49,980 bases of DNA from Oxalobacteraceae bacterium (GTDB lineage: Bacteria > Pseudomonadota > Gammaproteobacteria > Burkholderiales > Burkholderiaceae_D): the NCBI GenBank assembly GCA_947374865.1, contig CANCDR010000018.1:1-49980 (forward strand), in the 5' to 3' direction. This document shows, piece after piece, positions 1-8,819 of this stretch. Below the pieces are notes generated by a model, which saw only the letters and a program-made list of their open reading frames with translations, ran no database searches and was not told the origin of the DNA. The translations under genes were made by a program, and so were the position numbers. Numbering within the stretch: position 1 is the stretch's first letter; each line of letters opens with the position of its first letter.

Positions 1-93
1 GAAAAGAAGCCCGCCGATGCCTTCGCCAATACGGCCGAGCAGACTCAGTGGTAACCAGTGCATGAGCCACATTATCCCCAGTAAGAGCCTCAT
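1..93 (-). CDS. LpxL/HtrB-like lysophospholipid acyltransferase (partial, N-terminus only)
   Basis: Only the first 31 codons lie in the window; the gene continues past position 1. The start ATG (minus strand, 93-91) overlaps the stop of the upstream gene (92-90) in an ATGA arrangement, so the two genes are translationally coupled. The peptide begins MRLLLGIMWLMHWLPLSLLG and continues with a hydrophobic segment, matching the N-terminal membrane anchor of LpxL/HtrB-type lipid A acyltransferases. Two tandem acyltransferases next to metK are a familiar arrangement in betaproteobacteria. The family transfers a secondary acyl chain from acyl-ACP to Kdo2-lipid IVA at the inner membrane. The catalytic region is outside the window, so the assignment rests on the N-terminus and context. 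Confidence 0.6.
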   Translation of the reverse strand, partial: MRLLLGIMWLMHWLPLSLLGRIGEGIGGLLF

Positions 94-935
94 GGAATGG
101 CCTCAGGTTCAACAACGCCCGCGGGAGTCTTGTAGCGGTTATAGCTCCAGAAATACTGTTCCGGACAGCGCGCGATGAGTGCTTCCATGGCGTGGTTAAT
201 GGCGCTGGCCTGGGTCAGCGCGGTGTCACCGAGTGGCGCATCAAAGGGAACGAAGCGCACCAGATAACCAGCGCCGCCGGCTTTGCGTTCGGCGTAGCAG
301 AGCATGAGCTGTGCGCCGCTCATTTGCTGCAGTTTGCCGGGCAAACTCATGCTGTAGGCCGGACGACCAAAAAAATCAGCCCAGACGCCTTCGCCGTTCT
401 GCGGGACCTGATCCGGCAGCAGACCGACTACACCATTTTTTTTGAGCGCCTTGAGTAGCATACGCACGCCCGAGAGATTGGCGGGTGCGAGCAACAGATT
501 ATGCCGCTCGCGGGCGCCTTCGATGAGCGGTTTTAAGCTCGCCCGGCGGGGCGGACGATATAAGACCGTAAAAGGAATATGTTGGGCGACGACCTGGGCG
601 ATCAGTTCAAAACAGCCCAAATGGGGTGTGAGTAAAATCAGTCCGCGTCCGCTGTCGATGGCGTTTTGTACCAGTGACCAATTTTCGACTTCGGCAGTGG
701 CGAGTACGCGATCAGCCGGCGCACACCAGATAAAGGGTAGTTCGGCCATGCTTTTGCCGGCAGCACGAATGGCTTGGTGGAGCTGCGCACGGTAACCGGC
801 GCGAGTCATATTTTGCCGCAGCCGTTGACGGTAGGTTGCCGATCCCAGGTAGACCAGCCAGCCGAGTCCGTCGCCAAGCCAGTGCAAGGCAAATAAGGGA
901 AGGCGCGAGAGCAGGCGAAAAAGGGTGAGTAGCAT
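90..935 (-). CDS. LpxL/HtrB-like lipid A biosynthesis acyltransferase
   Basis: The protein has about 281 residues, close to the usual 290-310 of the family. It has an N-terminal hydrophobic anchor (LLTLFRLLSRLPLFALHWLG), then the acyltransferase motif HLGCFE near residue 106, which fits the H-x4-D/E catalytic signature. A second motif (LPDQVPQNGEGVWADFFG) fits the acyl-acceptor region. Members transfer an acyl chain from ACP to a lipid A precursor on the cytoplasmic face of the inner membrane. I chose the ATG at 935 because the longer reading at 947 uses TTG; neither has a clear ribosome binding site. It is divergent from metK and coupled by a 4-bp overlap to a second acyltransferase downstream. 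Which secondary acyl position it serves cannot be told from sequence. Confidence 0.85.
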   Translation of the reverse strand: MLLTLFRLLSRLPLFALHWLGDGLGWLVYLGSATYRQRLRQNMTRAGYRAQLHQAIRAAGKSMAELPFIWCAPADRVLATAEVENWSLVQNAIDSGRGLILLTPHLGCFELIAQVVAQHIPFTVLYRPPRRASLKPLIEGARERHNLLLAPANLSGVRMLLKALKKNGVVGLLPDQVPQNGEGVWADFFGRPAYSMSLPGKLQQMSGAQLMLCYAERKAGGAGYLVRFVPFDAPLGDTALTQASAINHAMEALIARCPEQYFWSYNRYKTPAGVVEPEAIP

Positions 936-997
936 GGGGCCGGACAATAAAGTCTTTGGCGGAAATTTTCAAGAAGCGTAAAATAACATATGCAGTA

Positions 998-1037
998 ACC
1001 GCCGAGTTAAAAGACAACTTGCGAGGCGGTATATAAA
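998..1037 (+). promoter_or_regulatory. metK upstream region: imperfect stem and possible promoter
   Basis: The metK leader contains arms ACCGCC (998-1003) and GGCGGT (1025-1030) with an inner AGTT/AACT pairing, forming a two-part stem. A TATATAAA element follows at 1030-1037 and could serve as a -10 box; a candidate -35 AAGACA (1011-1016) sits 15 bp before TATAAA. The stem overlaps the presumed -35 region, so it may be an operator rather than an RNA element. No known SAM riboswitch class was recognised here. Moderate to low certainty. Confidence 0.3.
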
Positions 1038-1104
1038 TTTCGCTAAAGCGTCGCTGGCTCATGTAGTCGCCGCGACTGGTCACTGCAATTTACTGGAGCC
1101 TGCC

Positions 1105-2268
1105 ATGTCAAATGAATACCTCTTTACTTCCGAATCGGTCTCGGAAGGTCATCCCGATAAAGTCGCCGATCAGATCTCGGACGCCATCCTGGACGCCATT
1201 TTGGCCCAGGATCCGAAAGCACGTGTTGCAGCCGAGACGCTCTGCAACACCGGTCTGGTGGTTCTGGCTGGTGAAATTACGACCCACGCCAATGTGGATT
1301 ACATTTCAGTCGCGCGCAATGCCATCAAGCGCATTGGCTACGACAATGCCGATTTTGGCATCGACTATAAAAGCTGCGCCGTCATGGTGTGCTATGACAA
1401 ACAGTCACCCGATATCGCCCAGGGCGTCAACGAAGGCCAGGGCCTCGATCTGGATCAGGGCGCGGGCGACCAGGGTCTGATGTTTGGTTACGCCTGCGAT
1501 GAAACGCCTGAGCTGATGCCGGCCGCGATTCACTACGCGCACCGGATCGTCGAGCGTCAGTCACAGCTGCGCAAAGATGGTCGCTTACCGTGGCTGCGGC
1601 CCGATGCCAAGTCGCAGGTCACGCTGCGCTATGTCGATGGTCAGCCGGTCGGCATTGATACCATCGTCCTGTCGACTCAACATGCGCCAGAAATGGCGCA
1701 TAAACAAATCGAAGAAGCGGTGATCGAAATGATCATCAAGCCGGTCGTGCCGCAAGAATGGCTTAAGGGTACCCGTTACCTGGTCAACCCGACTGGCCGC
1801 TTCGTTATCGGCGGTCCGCAAGGTGACTGTGGTTTAACGGGACGTAAAATTATCGTCGATACCTATGGTGGTGCAGCACCGCATGGCGGAGGGGCTTTTT
1901 CGGGTAAGGATCCGTCCAAGGTCGACCGCTCTGCCGCCTATGCTGGTCGCTATGTGGCGAAAAATATTGTCGCTGCAGGACTGGCAAAGCGCTGCCAGAT
2001 TCAGGTATCGTATGCGATCGGCATCGCCGAGCCGACTTCGGTGATGGTGACGACCTTCGGCACCGGTAAGATCAGCGATGAGCAGCTGGCGATCATGGTG
2101 CGAGAGCACTTTGATCTGCGGCCTAAAGGCATCGTGCAAATGCTCGACTTGCTGCGGCCGATTTATCAAAAGACCGCTGCGTACGGACATTTTGGTCGCG
2201 AAGAGCCTGAGTTTAGCTGGGAAAATACCGACAAGGCAGCCGCCTTGCGTGCATCGGCAGGTTTGTAA
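1105..2268 (+). CDS. metK: S-adenosylmethionine synthetase
   Basis: MetK makes S-adenosylmethionine from methionine and ATP, releasing phosphate and pyrophosphate; it is a cytosolic tetramer needing Mg2+ and K+. The 387-residue length is normal. Visible family signatures are GHPDK near residue 15, the first signature [12 protein letters not shown] at about residue 121, and the glycine-rich loop [19 protein letters not shown] at about residue 261. The start ATG is preceded by TGGAG at 1093-1097 with suitable spacing. It lies in a methyl-cycle neighbourhood with ahcY and metF downstream on the same strand, so SAM synthesis, SAH removal and methyl-THF supply are clustered. Identification is secure. 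Confidence 0.98.
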   Translation: MSNEYLFTSESVSEGHPDKVADQISDAILDAILAQDPKARVAAETLCNTGLVVLAGEITTHANVDYISVARNAIKRIGYDNADFGIDYKSCAVMVCYDKQSPDIAQGVNEGQGLDLDQGAGDQGLMFGYACDETPELMPAAIHYAHRIVERQSQLRKDGRLPWLRPDAKSQVTLRYVDGQPVGIDTIVLSTQHAPEMAHKQIEEAVIEMIIKPVVPQEWLKGTRYLVNPTGRFVIGGPQGDCGLTGRKIIVDTYGGAAPHGGGAFSGKDPSKVDRSAAYAGRYVAKNIVAAGLAKRCQIQVSYAIGIAEPTSVMVTTFGTGKISDEQLAIMVREHFDLRPKGIVQMLDLLRPIYQKTAAYGHFGREEPEFSWENTDKAAALRASAGL

Positions 2269-2301
2269 TTTGAAGGTTTTTCATGCTGTCTGTAAGTCGT
2301 C

Positions 2302-3258
2302 GTGGTGTTTGATTTGAGCGTGCAAATCAGCGTACGCATGCTGGCTGCGCTATGCCTGGGGATGGCTTGTTTGTCGCCAGCCCTGGGCAATGTTGCCACG
2401 CCGGCCCAGCTCGCCGCGCAGCAGGCCGAGTGGTGTAAGCGACTCGCCTTGCGGCTGCCGGTGATCAAAGCGGCGACCTGCGTCGAGAGCCGCCTGCGTC
2501 CTTCGGGGGCGACCTCGCGCAATGGCTTTCCGCTCCTGGTGCGGCAAATCGCACCGGCCGATGGCGTCAAGGACAAGACGATCCGCATCCTGCTCCTGGG
2601 CGGCATTCATGGTGACGAACTCACCGCGCCAGCGATCGTTTTTCAGTGGCTGCAATTCATGTCCAATGCGCCGGCCAATAATTTTTACTGGACCGTGGTG
2701 CCGGTAGTGAATCCGGATGGGCTGCTCGCACCCCGCTCGCGTCGGGTGAATGCCAATGGCGTTGATCTGAATCGTAATTTTCCGACCCCGGACTGGGAGC
2801 GCGAAGCGCCCAAGTACTGGGCCCAGCATACCCGCAGCGACCCGCGCCGCTTCCCCGGACGCACCGCTTTGTCGGAACCGGAAAGCCGCTGGGTGAACGC
2901 CGAGATGGAACGTTTTCGTCCGCATGTGATTATTTCCGTGCATGCGCCGTTTGGTGTTCTCGACTTCGACGGCCCGGTCGCGCCGCCACAACATTTTGGC
3001 CGGCTGGTATTTAATCGCGTTGGTGTTTATCCCGGCTCATTGGGTAATTACAGTGGCATGCATAAAAACGTCCCGGTCATTACGATTGAACTGCCCAATG
3101 CCCGCAGCATGCCCTCAGATGCGGAAGTTAAACGTATCTGGCAAGACATGCTGCTCTGGATTGAAAACAACGTCCCGAACGAAATCGCCAGCGAGCCGGG
3201 GCGCTTACCCGCCATGAAACATCCGGCCGCCACACTGCCCAACACGCCAACCCGTTAA
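2302..3258 (+). CDS. M14-family zinc carboxypeptidase-like protein (secreted)
   Basis: The protein resembles M14 metallocarboxypeptidases, possibly of the murein peptide amidase (MpaA-like) group. Zinc ligands are visible as GGIHGDE near residue 100 (HxxE) and SVHAPF near residue 213. ITIELPNA near residue 258 supplies the likely catalytic glutamate. VVNPDG and NANGVDLNRNFP are typical M14 substrate-pocket motifs. The N-terminus carries a hydrophobic stretch (MLAALCLGMACLSPALG), a probable signal peptide, so it should act in the periplasm. The reading from 2302 starts with GTG; an ATG at 2338 gives a cleaner signal peptide and is equally possible. It stands between metK and the ahcY riboswitch with no obvious metabolic link to them. 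The substrate is not known. Confidence 0.8.
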   Translation: MVFDLSVQISVRMLAALCLGMACLSPALGNVATPAQLAAQQAEWCKRLALRLPVIKAATCVESRLRPSGATSRNGFPLLVRQIAPADGVKDKTIRILLLGGIHGDELTAPAIVFQWLQFMSNAPANNFYWTVVPVVNPDGLLAPRSRRVNANGVDLNRNFPTPDWEREAPKYWAQHTRSDPRRFPGRTALSEPESRWVNAEMERFRPHVIISVHAPFGVLDFDGPVAPPQHFGRLVFNRVGVYPGSLGNYSGMHKNVPVITIELPNARSMPSDAEVKRIWQDMLLWIENNVPNEIASEPGRLPAMKHPAATLPNTPTR

Positions 3259-3268
3259 ATTGCTGTTC

Positions 3269-3298
3269 CAGACAAATTTTTTTTGTTTGGGCTATAAT
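3269..3298 (+). promoter_or_regulatory. Sigma-70-type promoter for ahcY
   Basis: A perfect TATAAT box lies at 3293-3298, with CAGACA at 3269-3274 as a plausible -35 box at 18-bp spacing. Transcription would begin near 3305, exactly at the 5' edge of the SAH riboswitch aptamer, which supports the assignment. Confidence 0.65.
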
Positions 3299-3305
3299 TT
3301 GAACC

Positions 3306-3375
3306 GTTCAAGGAGCGCTGCGCCATCATTTCTGATGCCAGGCTTGAACGCAACATCATCTTCAACCGCGCTCAC
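3306..3375 (+). ncRNA. SAH (S-adenosylhomocysteine) riboswitch
   Basis: The leader before ahcY matches the SAH riboswitch layout. A perfect 7-bp P1-type stem pairs GTTCAAG (3306-3312) with CTTGAAC (3343-3349). The conserved core GAGCGCTGCG follows the first arm, and GCCAGGC precedes the closing arm. A downstream GCGCTC (3368-3373) is complementary to GAGCGC (3313-3318) and forms the expected pseudoknot. The class is known to bind SAH and turn on ahcY-type genes. It sits about 30 nt before the ahcY ribosome binding site (AGGAG, 3397-3401). A run of T follows at 3378-3388. The assignment rests on pairings seen in the sequence and gene context. Confidence 0.92.
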
Positions 3376-3407
3376 GTTTCTTTTTTTCTAATCAAAAGGA
3401 GTGCGTG

Positions 3408-4832
3408 ATGAACGCCAAAGTTTTAAGTATTACCCCTGCCGCCCCCGACTATCTCGTTGCCGATCTTTCATTGGCCGACTGGGGCAACAAAGAAATCAAA
3501 ATCGCCGAAACCGAAATGCCTGGCCTGATGGCCATTCGCGACGAATTCGCTGCTGCCCAGCCACTCAAGGGTGCCTTTATTACCGGCTCCCTGCACATGA
3601 CGATTCAGACCGCGGTCTTGATTCAAACGCTCGAAGCCTTGGGCGCCAAGGTTCGCTGGGCTTCCTGCAATATCTATTCAACCCAGGATCAGGCTGCTGC
3701 AGCCATCGCCGTTGGCGGCACGCCGGTCTTTGCCTTCAAGGGTGAATCGCTGGATGAATACTGGGATTTCACCCACCGTATTTTTGAATGGCCAAATGGC
3801 GAATTCACCAACATGATTCTCGATGATGGTGGCGATGCGACGCTGTTGCTGCATCTGGGTACGCGCGCAGAAACCGATCTGAGCGTACTCGATCATCCGG
3901 ATTCAGAAGAGTCCGTCTGCCTGTTCAACGCTATCAAAAAGCGCCTGGCAACGTCACCAAAATGGTACTCCACCCGTCTGGCACATGTGCAGGGCGTGAC
4001 CGAAGAAACTACGACTGGCGTGCACCGTTTGTATCAGATGCATAAAGAAGGCAAGCTGGCTTTCCCGGCAATCAATGTCAATGACTCCGTCACCAAATCA
4101 AAGTTTGATAATTTGTATGGCTGCCGCGAATCCCTGGTCGATGGCATCAAGCGTGCTACCGACGTCATGATCGCTGGTAAGGTCGCCATCGTTGCTGGTT
4201 ATGGTGACGTGGGCAAGGGTTCGGCGCAGGCATTGCGCGCCTTGTCAGCCCAGGTATGGGTCACGGAAATTGATCCGATCTGCGCGCTGCAGGCAGCCAT
4301 GGAAGGCTACCGCGTCGTGACGATGGACTACGCCGCTGAGCATGGCGATATCTTCGTCACCGCGACCGGTAACTATCACGTCATCACGCATGCCCACATG
4401 CTGAAAATGAAAGACCAGGCCATCGTTTGTAATATCGGTCACTTCGATAATGAAATCGAAGTCGCTGCCTTGCGTGGCTATGTGTGGGACAACGTCAAAC
4501 CGCAGGTCGATCAGATCGTTTTCCCCGACGGTAAGCGCATCACGCTGCTGGCCGAAGGCCGTTTGGTCAATCTTGGCTGCGGTACCGGTCATCCTTCGTA
4601 TGTGATGAGTTCTTCATTTGCCAATCAGACGATTGCGCAGATCGAATTATTCACCAATAACAAGGCCTATCCGGTCGGTGTGTATACCTTGCCTAAGCAT
4701 CTCGATGAAAAAGTCGCGCGCTTGCAACTGCAAAAGCTCAATGCTCAGCTGTCTGAATTGACGGACGAGCAGGCAGCCTACATTGGCGTTGCCAAAACCG
4801 GTCCGTACAAGCAGGATCAGTACCGCTACTAA
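3408..4832 (+). CDS. ahcY: Adenosylhomocysteinase (S-adenosylhomocysteine hydrolase)
   Basis: The enzyme splits S-adenosylhomocysteine reversibly into adenosine and homocysteine using bound NAD, removing the product inhibitor of methyltransferases. The length of 474 residues is normal for the bacterial form. The NAD-binding motif [12 protein letters not shown] appears near residue 262 and the C-terminus ends PYKQDQYRY, which is typical of the family. I chose the ATG at 3408 over the in-frame GTG at 3405 because AGGAG at 3397-3401 sits 6 nt before it. Expression is expected to rise with SAH through the upstream riboswitch. With metK upstream and metF downstream it forms a methyl-cycle block. 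Confidence 0.98.
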   Translation: MNAKVLSITPAAPDYLVADLSLADWGNKEIKIAETEMPGLMAIRDEFAAAQPLKGAFITGSLHMTIQTAVLIQTLEALGAKVRWASCNIYSTQDQAAAAIAVGGTPVFAFKGESLDEYWDFTHRIFEWPNGEFTNMILDDGGDATLLLHLGTRAETDLSVLDHPDSEESVCLFNAIKKRLATSPKWYSTRLAHVQGVTEETTTGVHRLYQMHKEGKLAFPAINVNDSVTKSKFDNLYGCRESLVDGIKRATDVMIAGKVAIVAGYGDVGKGSAQALRALSAQVWVTEIDPICALQAAMEGYRVVTMDYAAEHGDIFVTATGNYHVITHAHMLKMKDQAIVCNIGHFDNEIEVAALRGYVWDNVKPQVDQIVFPDGKRITLLAEGRLVNLGCGTGHPSYVMSSSFANQTIAQIELFTNNKAYPVGVYTLPKHLDEKVARLQLQKLNAQLSELTDEQAAYIGVAKTGPYKQDQYRY

Positions 4833-4840
4833 GCAAATCA

Positions 4841-4872
4841 CCTGCCCTCCTGCGCATCCGCATGAGGGCAGG
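4841..4872 (+). repeat. Intergenic hairpin after ahcY
   Basis: Perfect 9-bp arms CCTGCCCTC (4841-4849) and GAGGGCAGG (4864-4872) form a stable stem with a 14-nt loop just after the ahcY stop. No T-run follows, so it is more likely a processing or RNA-stabilising element, or a weak terminator, than a standard intrinsic terminator. Confidence 0.5.
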
Positions 4873-4907
4873 CTTAGCATGTTTGAATTCAATGAAGGAA
4901 GACCGCC

Positions 4908-5252
4908 ATGCGTTTATTGCTGGTCTGGCTAGTCAATGCGGCGGCCTTGTTCGCCTTGCCCTATCTCATGGATTCGATTCGGGTCGATAGTTTTCCGGCC
5001 GCCTTGTTCGCCGCGCTTTTACTCGGGCTGGTGAACACCTTGATTCGTCCGATTCTGCTCTTGCTCACGCTGCCTGTGACAGTCGTCTCACTAGGATTTT
5101 TTATCCTGGTGATTAATGCGCTCTTGTTCTGGATGGTCGGCAGTTTTGTGTAGGGCTTTCATGTGGCAGGCTTTTGGGCGGCCTTTTTTGGCGCCATAGT
5201 CTATAGCGTGATCTCCTGGGTTTTGTCTTCGCTACTTTTTGATAAAAATTAA
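4908..5252 (+). pseudogene. Phage holin family / YvlD-like small membrane protein interrupted by an in-frame TAG
   Basis: The reading frame from ATG 4908 encodes 81 residues with three hydrophobic segments, then meets TAG at 5151-5153. The same frame continues without another stop for 32 codons (GFHVAGFWAAFFGAIVYSVI and onward) to TAA at 5250-5252. The post-stop peptide matches the usual C-terminus of this family (G/D-FHVxGFWxAFxGAxxYSxISW). Together they give about 114 residues, the normal family length. A single nonsense change, from a codon such as CAG, GAG or AAG, is therefore the simplest explanation; readthrough or a sequencing error remain possible. These small inner-membrane proteins have no settled function. 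The stop lies immediately before the metF ATG, so the gene is part of the ahcY-metF transcript. The ribosome binding site is AAGGAAG near 4894. Confidence 0.8.
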
Positions 5253-6107
5253 ATGTCTCTGTCGAACCACCCCATCAGTATGGAATTTTTTCCGCCCAAA
5301 ACGGCCGAAGGCGCGCAGAAGTTGCGTCTGGTACGTAGCAAGCTGGCCGTTTTGCAGCCGAAGTATTTTTCCGTCACCTTTGGTGCTGGCGGCTCGACCC
5401 AGCAGGGTACGCGCGATACCGTACTGGAAATGCATCAGGAAGGCTTTGAAGCAGCGCCGCATCTTTCCTGCGTTGGCAGTTCGCGCGCGAGCTTGCGCGC
5501 CATCCTGGCAGATTATCAGGCGCAGGGCATTCACCGCTTGGTCGCCTTGCGCGGCGATCTGCCCAGCGGTTATGGTGCGACCGGTGCTGCCGGTGACGAT
5601 TTCCGTTACGCCAGTGAGCTCATCGCCTTCATTCGTGCCGAGACCGGCAGCTGGTTCCACATCGAAGCCGCGGCCTATCCGGAAATGCATCCGCAGGCTA
5701 AATCGCCGCAGGACGATGTGCGTCACTTCGCCGACAAGATCAAGGCCGGCGCGAATGCCGGTATTACCCAGTATTTTTATAACGCGGATGCCTACTTCCG
5801 TCTGCTCGATGATCTCGCTGCGCTGGGCGTACATGCGCCCATCGTGGCCGGCATCATGCCGATCACGAACTATTCTCAGCTGATGCGTTTTTCCGATATG
5901 TGCGGGGCTGAAATTCCGCGCTGGATTCGTCTTAAGCTGGCCAGCTATGGCGACGACAGCGAATCGATCAAAGCCTTCGGTCTGGATGTGGTGAGTTCGC
6001 TGTGCGAGCGCTTGCTCAAAGGCGGCGCACCGGGTCTGCATTTTTATACGCTGAATCAGTCGGTGCCGACGCTGGCGATTTGCCAACGGCTTGATACAGT
6101 CTTGTAG
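5253..6107 (+). CDS. metF: Methylenetetrahydrofolate reductase
   Basis: MetF is a flavoprotein that reduces 5,10-methylene-THF to 5-methyl-THF, the methyl donor for methionine synthesis. The 284 residues are typical of the bacterial catalytic-only form. Recognisable features are the N-terminal MEFFPPKTAEGA segment with the conserved glutamate, VTFGAGGSTQ near residue 44, LVALRGDLP near residue 94, ITQYFYNAD near residue 171 and PIVAGIMPI near residue 195. The ATG directly follows the stop of the holin-like frame with no gap, indicating translational coupling. No separate ribosome binding site is visible apart from sequence inside the upstream gene. It completes a metK-ahcY-metF methyl-cycle block. 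Confidence 0.96.
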   Translation: MSLSNHPISMEFFPPKTAEGAQKLRLVRSKLAVLQPKYFSVTFGAGGSTQQGTRDTVLEMHQEGFEAAPHLSCVGSSRASLRAILADYQAQGIHRLVALRGDLPSGYGATGAAGDDFRYASELIAFIRAETGSWFHIEAAAYPEMHPQAKSPQDDVRHFADKIKAGANAGITQYFYNADAYFRLLDDLAALGVHAPIVAGIMPITNYSQLMRFSDMCGAEIPRWIRLKLASYGDDSESIKAFGLDVVSSLCERLLKGGAPGLHFYTLNQSVPTLAICQRLDTVL

Positions 6108-6108
6108 T

Positions 6109-6657
6109 TTAGTCCGCCGACTCGGTAATGACGGCGTCGAGCGCCTGGTCGTGCGGCGCATGCTCGAACACACAGCGCGCGCTGGCATAGGCAATGCCGA
6201 TCGCCAGCGGTCTAGGGATGGCGGCGAGGGTGCGGTCGTAAAATCCGCCGCCGTAGCCAAGCCGGTGCTGCGTGACATTCCATCCGACACAGGGAATCAA
6301 TAAGGCGTCCGGCTGCACGAAGCTGCCTGAGCCTGGCATCATCGGCACCATCACCCCCATGCGATCCTTTTCCAGCACGCTTTCTGGCGTCCAGAGCAAA
6401 AATCGTAAGGGCTGGTCTGCAGCGTTCACCACCGGCAGTGCCAGCTGCACTCCGCTCTTTTGTAAGACTGCATAGGCAGCGCGTAGATCTGGTTCGCCGC
6501 GTATGGGCCAGTACACGCCCAGTAGCTTTGGCGGATGGCGCGTAGCCCAGTCCAGTACGCGTGCTACCAAGGCAGCATCCATGCGGGCCCGGTGTTCAGC
6601 GGGTAGTGCAGTGCGTGCCGCGAGTAATGTGCGTCGCAGGCTTGATTTATCTGTCAT
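6109..6657 (-). CDS. 5-formyltetrahydrofolate cyclo-ligase
   Basis: The enzyme converts 5-formyl-THF to 5,10-methenyl-THF with ATP and so returns a storage or inhibitory folate to the one-carbon pool. At about 182 residues it has the family length. The late motif GYGGGFYDRTL near residue 134 is diagnostic, and the N-terminal SLRRTLLAARTALP region with its basic residues fits the ATP-binding start of the family. I chose the ATG at 6657 because the residues added by the longer reading to 6678 do not resemble the family. It converges on metF with a single base between the stop codons, so no terminator fits between them. The functional link to metF is folate metabolism. Confidence 0.93.
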   Translation of the reverse strand: MTDKSSLRRTLLAARTALPAEHRARMDAALVARVLDWATRHPPKLLGVYWPIRGEPDLRAAYAVLQKSGVQLALPVVNAADQPLRFLLWTPESVLEKDRMGVMVPMMPGSGSFVQPDALLIPCVGWNVTQHRLGYGGGFYDRTLAAIPRPLAIGIAYASARCVFEHAPHDQALDAVITESAD

Positions 6658-6778
6658 GCTTTCCTTGTTAAGGCGCAAGTGAAGCCATATTGATCGGGTA
6701 CTTCAGTGGTATTCTAGAGTCAAAGCTGGCGCTACTCCAGCACAGAAAGTAATGCACAAATAAGGTTCGGATATAGTG

Positions 6779-8755
6779 ATGTTTTTGTTGAAACGATTTC
6801 CCCGTATTATTTTGTTGTTCGCCTTCAGCGCACTGCTCGCTGCCTCGGCGCATGCCAAGGTACACAAAGCCGCCGCGCAGAGTAAAACACCGTCCAGTTT
6901 TATCAATGATGACGATATCTTCATGGCGTTGCGCGAAGCCGCCATGCGCAATGATGCTGCCAATACACGGCAGTTGGCGGCGCGCCTGCATGACTATGCG
7001 ATTCCCTCGTATGTTGACTACTACCGTCTCAAGACCCGTATCGGCAGCGCTGCGCCGAGCGAGATCCGCGAATTTTTCAGCAAATACGAAGGCACCGCGA
7101 TCGGTGATCGTTTGCGCAATGACTGGTTACTGGAACTGGGTACGCGGCGCGAATGGACCGTTTTTGACGAACAATATCCGCTGTTCGTTGTCGCTGACGA
7201 CATGCAGGTGAGATGTTTTCATCTGACCTCACGCGCCGTCAAGGGTGTTCGAGTGGCCGATGAGGCGCGGGCCTTGCTGGTCTCGCCTAAGGATAACGGT
7301 AACGCCTGTCAGACGTTGATCGCGGTCCTATATAAAACTGGCCAGTTCAGTAGTCAGGATGTGTGGGCGCAGATTCGTCTGGCGGCCGAAAATGGCAGCA
7401 CGCCCGCTGCCAAAAAACTCGCCGGCCTGGTCAACGCCGATGAAAAACTGCTCACGAGGGCAATCGAAAAACCGACGCTGGTGCTGACCAAAGGTCTGGG
7501 CAAGGGCGATGCGGCGCATGAGATATTTCTCATCGCGCTGGGGCGCGCGGCCAAGACCAATCTTGATTTAGCCGTGCATGCGATCGACAGTGCCGCCGCC
7601 AAGCTCAGCGCGCAAGAACTGGCACAAGGCTGGGCGCAGATAGCGCTGCAGGCATCCTTCAAGCTGGTGCCAGAGACTACGGCGCTGTACTGGAGCCATA
7701 GCGCCGATGCGCAGCTGTCGGCCGATGGCTATGCATGGCGCGTTCGTATGGCTTTGCGTAATGGTGATTGGAAGTTGGTCAAAAGCGGCATCGAGGCCAT
7801 GCCAGCGATGATGCGTAGCCAGCCTGCCTGGGTCTATTGGAGCGCCCGCGCACTGCGCGAAGAGGGGCGTAAAGAAGAGGCAGAAAAATTATTTCGCAGC
7901 ATTGCCGATCAAATCCATTTTTATGGTCAACTGGCGCTTGAAGAATTAGGTCAAAAAATTTCTATCCCGCCGGGTACCGTAGCGCCCACGCCAGCCGAAC
8001 TGGCGGCGATTGCCAGCCGGCCCGGATTTCAACGGGCGCTGAAATTTTTTGATATGAATCTGCGCTTCGAAGGCGTGCGCGAATGGAACTGGGAGCTGCG
8101 CAGAATGAATGAGCGCGAGCATCTGGCCGCAGCCGAATTCGCGCGACAAAATAATTTACTCGACCGTATGGTCAGCACCTCCGACCGCACCCGTTCAGAA
8201 GTCGATTTCAATCAACGCTATCCCTCGCCCTTCCGTGATTTCATGGTCGGCGCCACGACCAGCCTGGGGCTTGATATGGCCTGGGTCTATGGACTGATTC
8301 GCCAGGAGTCGCGTTTTATCATGAACGCCAAGTCGAGCGTTGGCGCCTCGGGTCTGATGCAGGTTATGCCTGGCACGGCCAATTATGTGGCGCGTAAAAT
8401 TGGTATGACCGATTTCAAGCAAAAAAAGGTCAACGATACCGATACCAATATTGCGCTCGGCACGAACTATCTGAATATGGTCTTGAAGGATCTGGATGGA
8501 TCGCAAGCCATGGCAACAGCGGCCTACAATGCCGGACCCGGACGTTCTCGCTCCTGGCGCGCCAGTCTCACCCGCAGTGTAGAAGGGGCTATTTTCGCTG
8601 AAACAATTCCCTTCAATGAAACCCGTGGTTATGTGAAGAATGTTTTGTCGAACGCGACCTATTACGCAGCCTTATTTGAAGGCAAGCCACAGTCGCTTAA
8701 GCTACGCCTTGGAACCGTTACGCCACGCAGTCTGCTCGACAGCGCGCAGCCATGA
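6779..8755 (+). CDS. Soluble lytic murein transglycosylase (Slt70-like)
   Basis: The protein cleaves the MurNAc-GlcNAc bond of peptidoglycan, leaving 1,6-anhydromuramyl ends, in the periplasm. A signal peptide is visible (RFPRIILLFAFSALLAASAHA). A long alpha-superhelical region fills residues about 40-470. The C-terminal catalytic domain holds LIRQESRF near residue 505 with the catalytic glutamate, SSVGASGLMQVMPGTA near residue 520, and AYNAGPGR near residue 582. Length (658) is near that of E. coli Slt. A GTG at 6776 is an alternative start, three bases upstream. It faces the divergent formyl-THF ligase gene and is followed by an oxidoreductase gene about 65 bp downstream. Confidence 0.94.
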   Translation: MFLLKRFPRIILLFAFSALLAASAHAKVHKAAAQSKTPSSFINDDDIFMALREAAMRNDAANTRQLAARLHDYAIPSYVDYYRLKTRIGSAAPSEIREFFSKYEGTAIGDRLRNDWLLELGTRREWTVFDEQYPLFVVADDMQVRCFHLTSRAVKGVRVADEARALLVSPKDNGNACQTLIAVLYKTGQFSSQDVWAQIRLAAENGSTPAAKKLAGLVNADEKLLTRAIEKPTLVLTKGLGKGDAAHEIFLIALGRAAKTNLDLAVHAIDSAAAKLSAQELAQGWAQIALQASFKLVPETTALYWSHSADAQLSADGYAWRVRMALRNGDWKLVKSGIEAMPAMMRSQPAWVYWSARALREEGRKEEAEKLFRSIADQIHFYGQLALEELGQKISIPPGTVAPTPAELAAIASRPGFQRALKFFDMNLRFEGVREWNWELRRMNEREHLAAAEFARQNNLLDRMVSTSDRTRSEVDFNQRYPSPFRDFMVGATTSLGLDMAWVYGLIRQESRFIMNAKSSVGASGLMQVMPGTANYVARKIGMTDFKQKKVNDTDTNIALGTNYLNMVLKDLDGSQAMATAAYNAGPGRSRSWRASLTRSVEGAIFAETIPFNETRGYVKNVLSNATYYAALFEGKPQSLKLRLGTVTPRSLLDSAQP

Positions 8756-8819
8756 AGTGCGCCAGATCGGCTAGACTGTTGTCTTTCTCTCTGTACCACC
8801 ACCTTTTACGTCTGCCTTC

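Noticed and set aside
5232..6290. A 352-codon minus-strand frame opposite metF
   Set aside because: The plus strand encodes metF with clear motifs; the antisense frame also runs into the formyl-THF ligase gene and shows no protein pattern.
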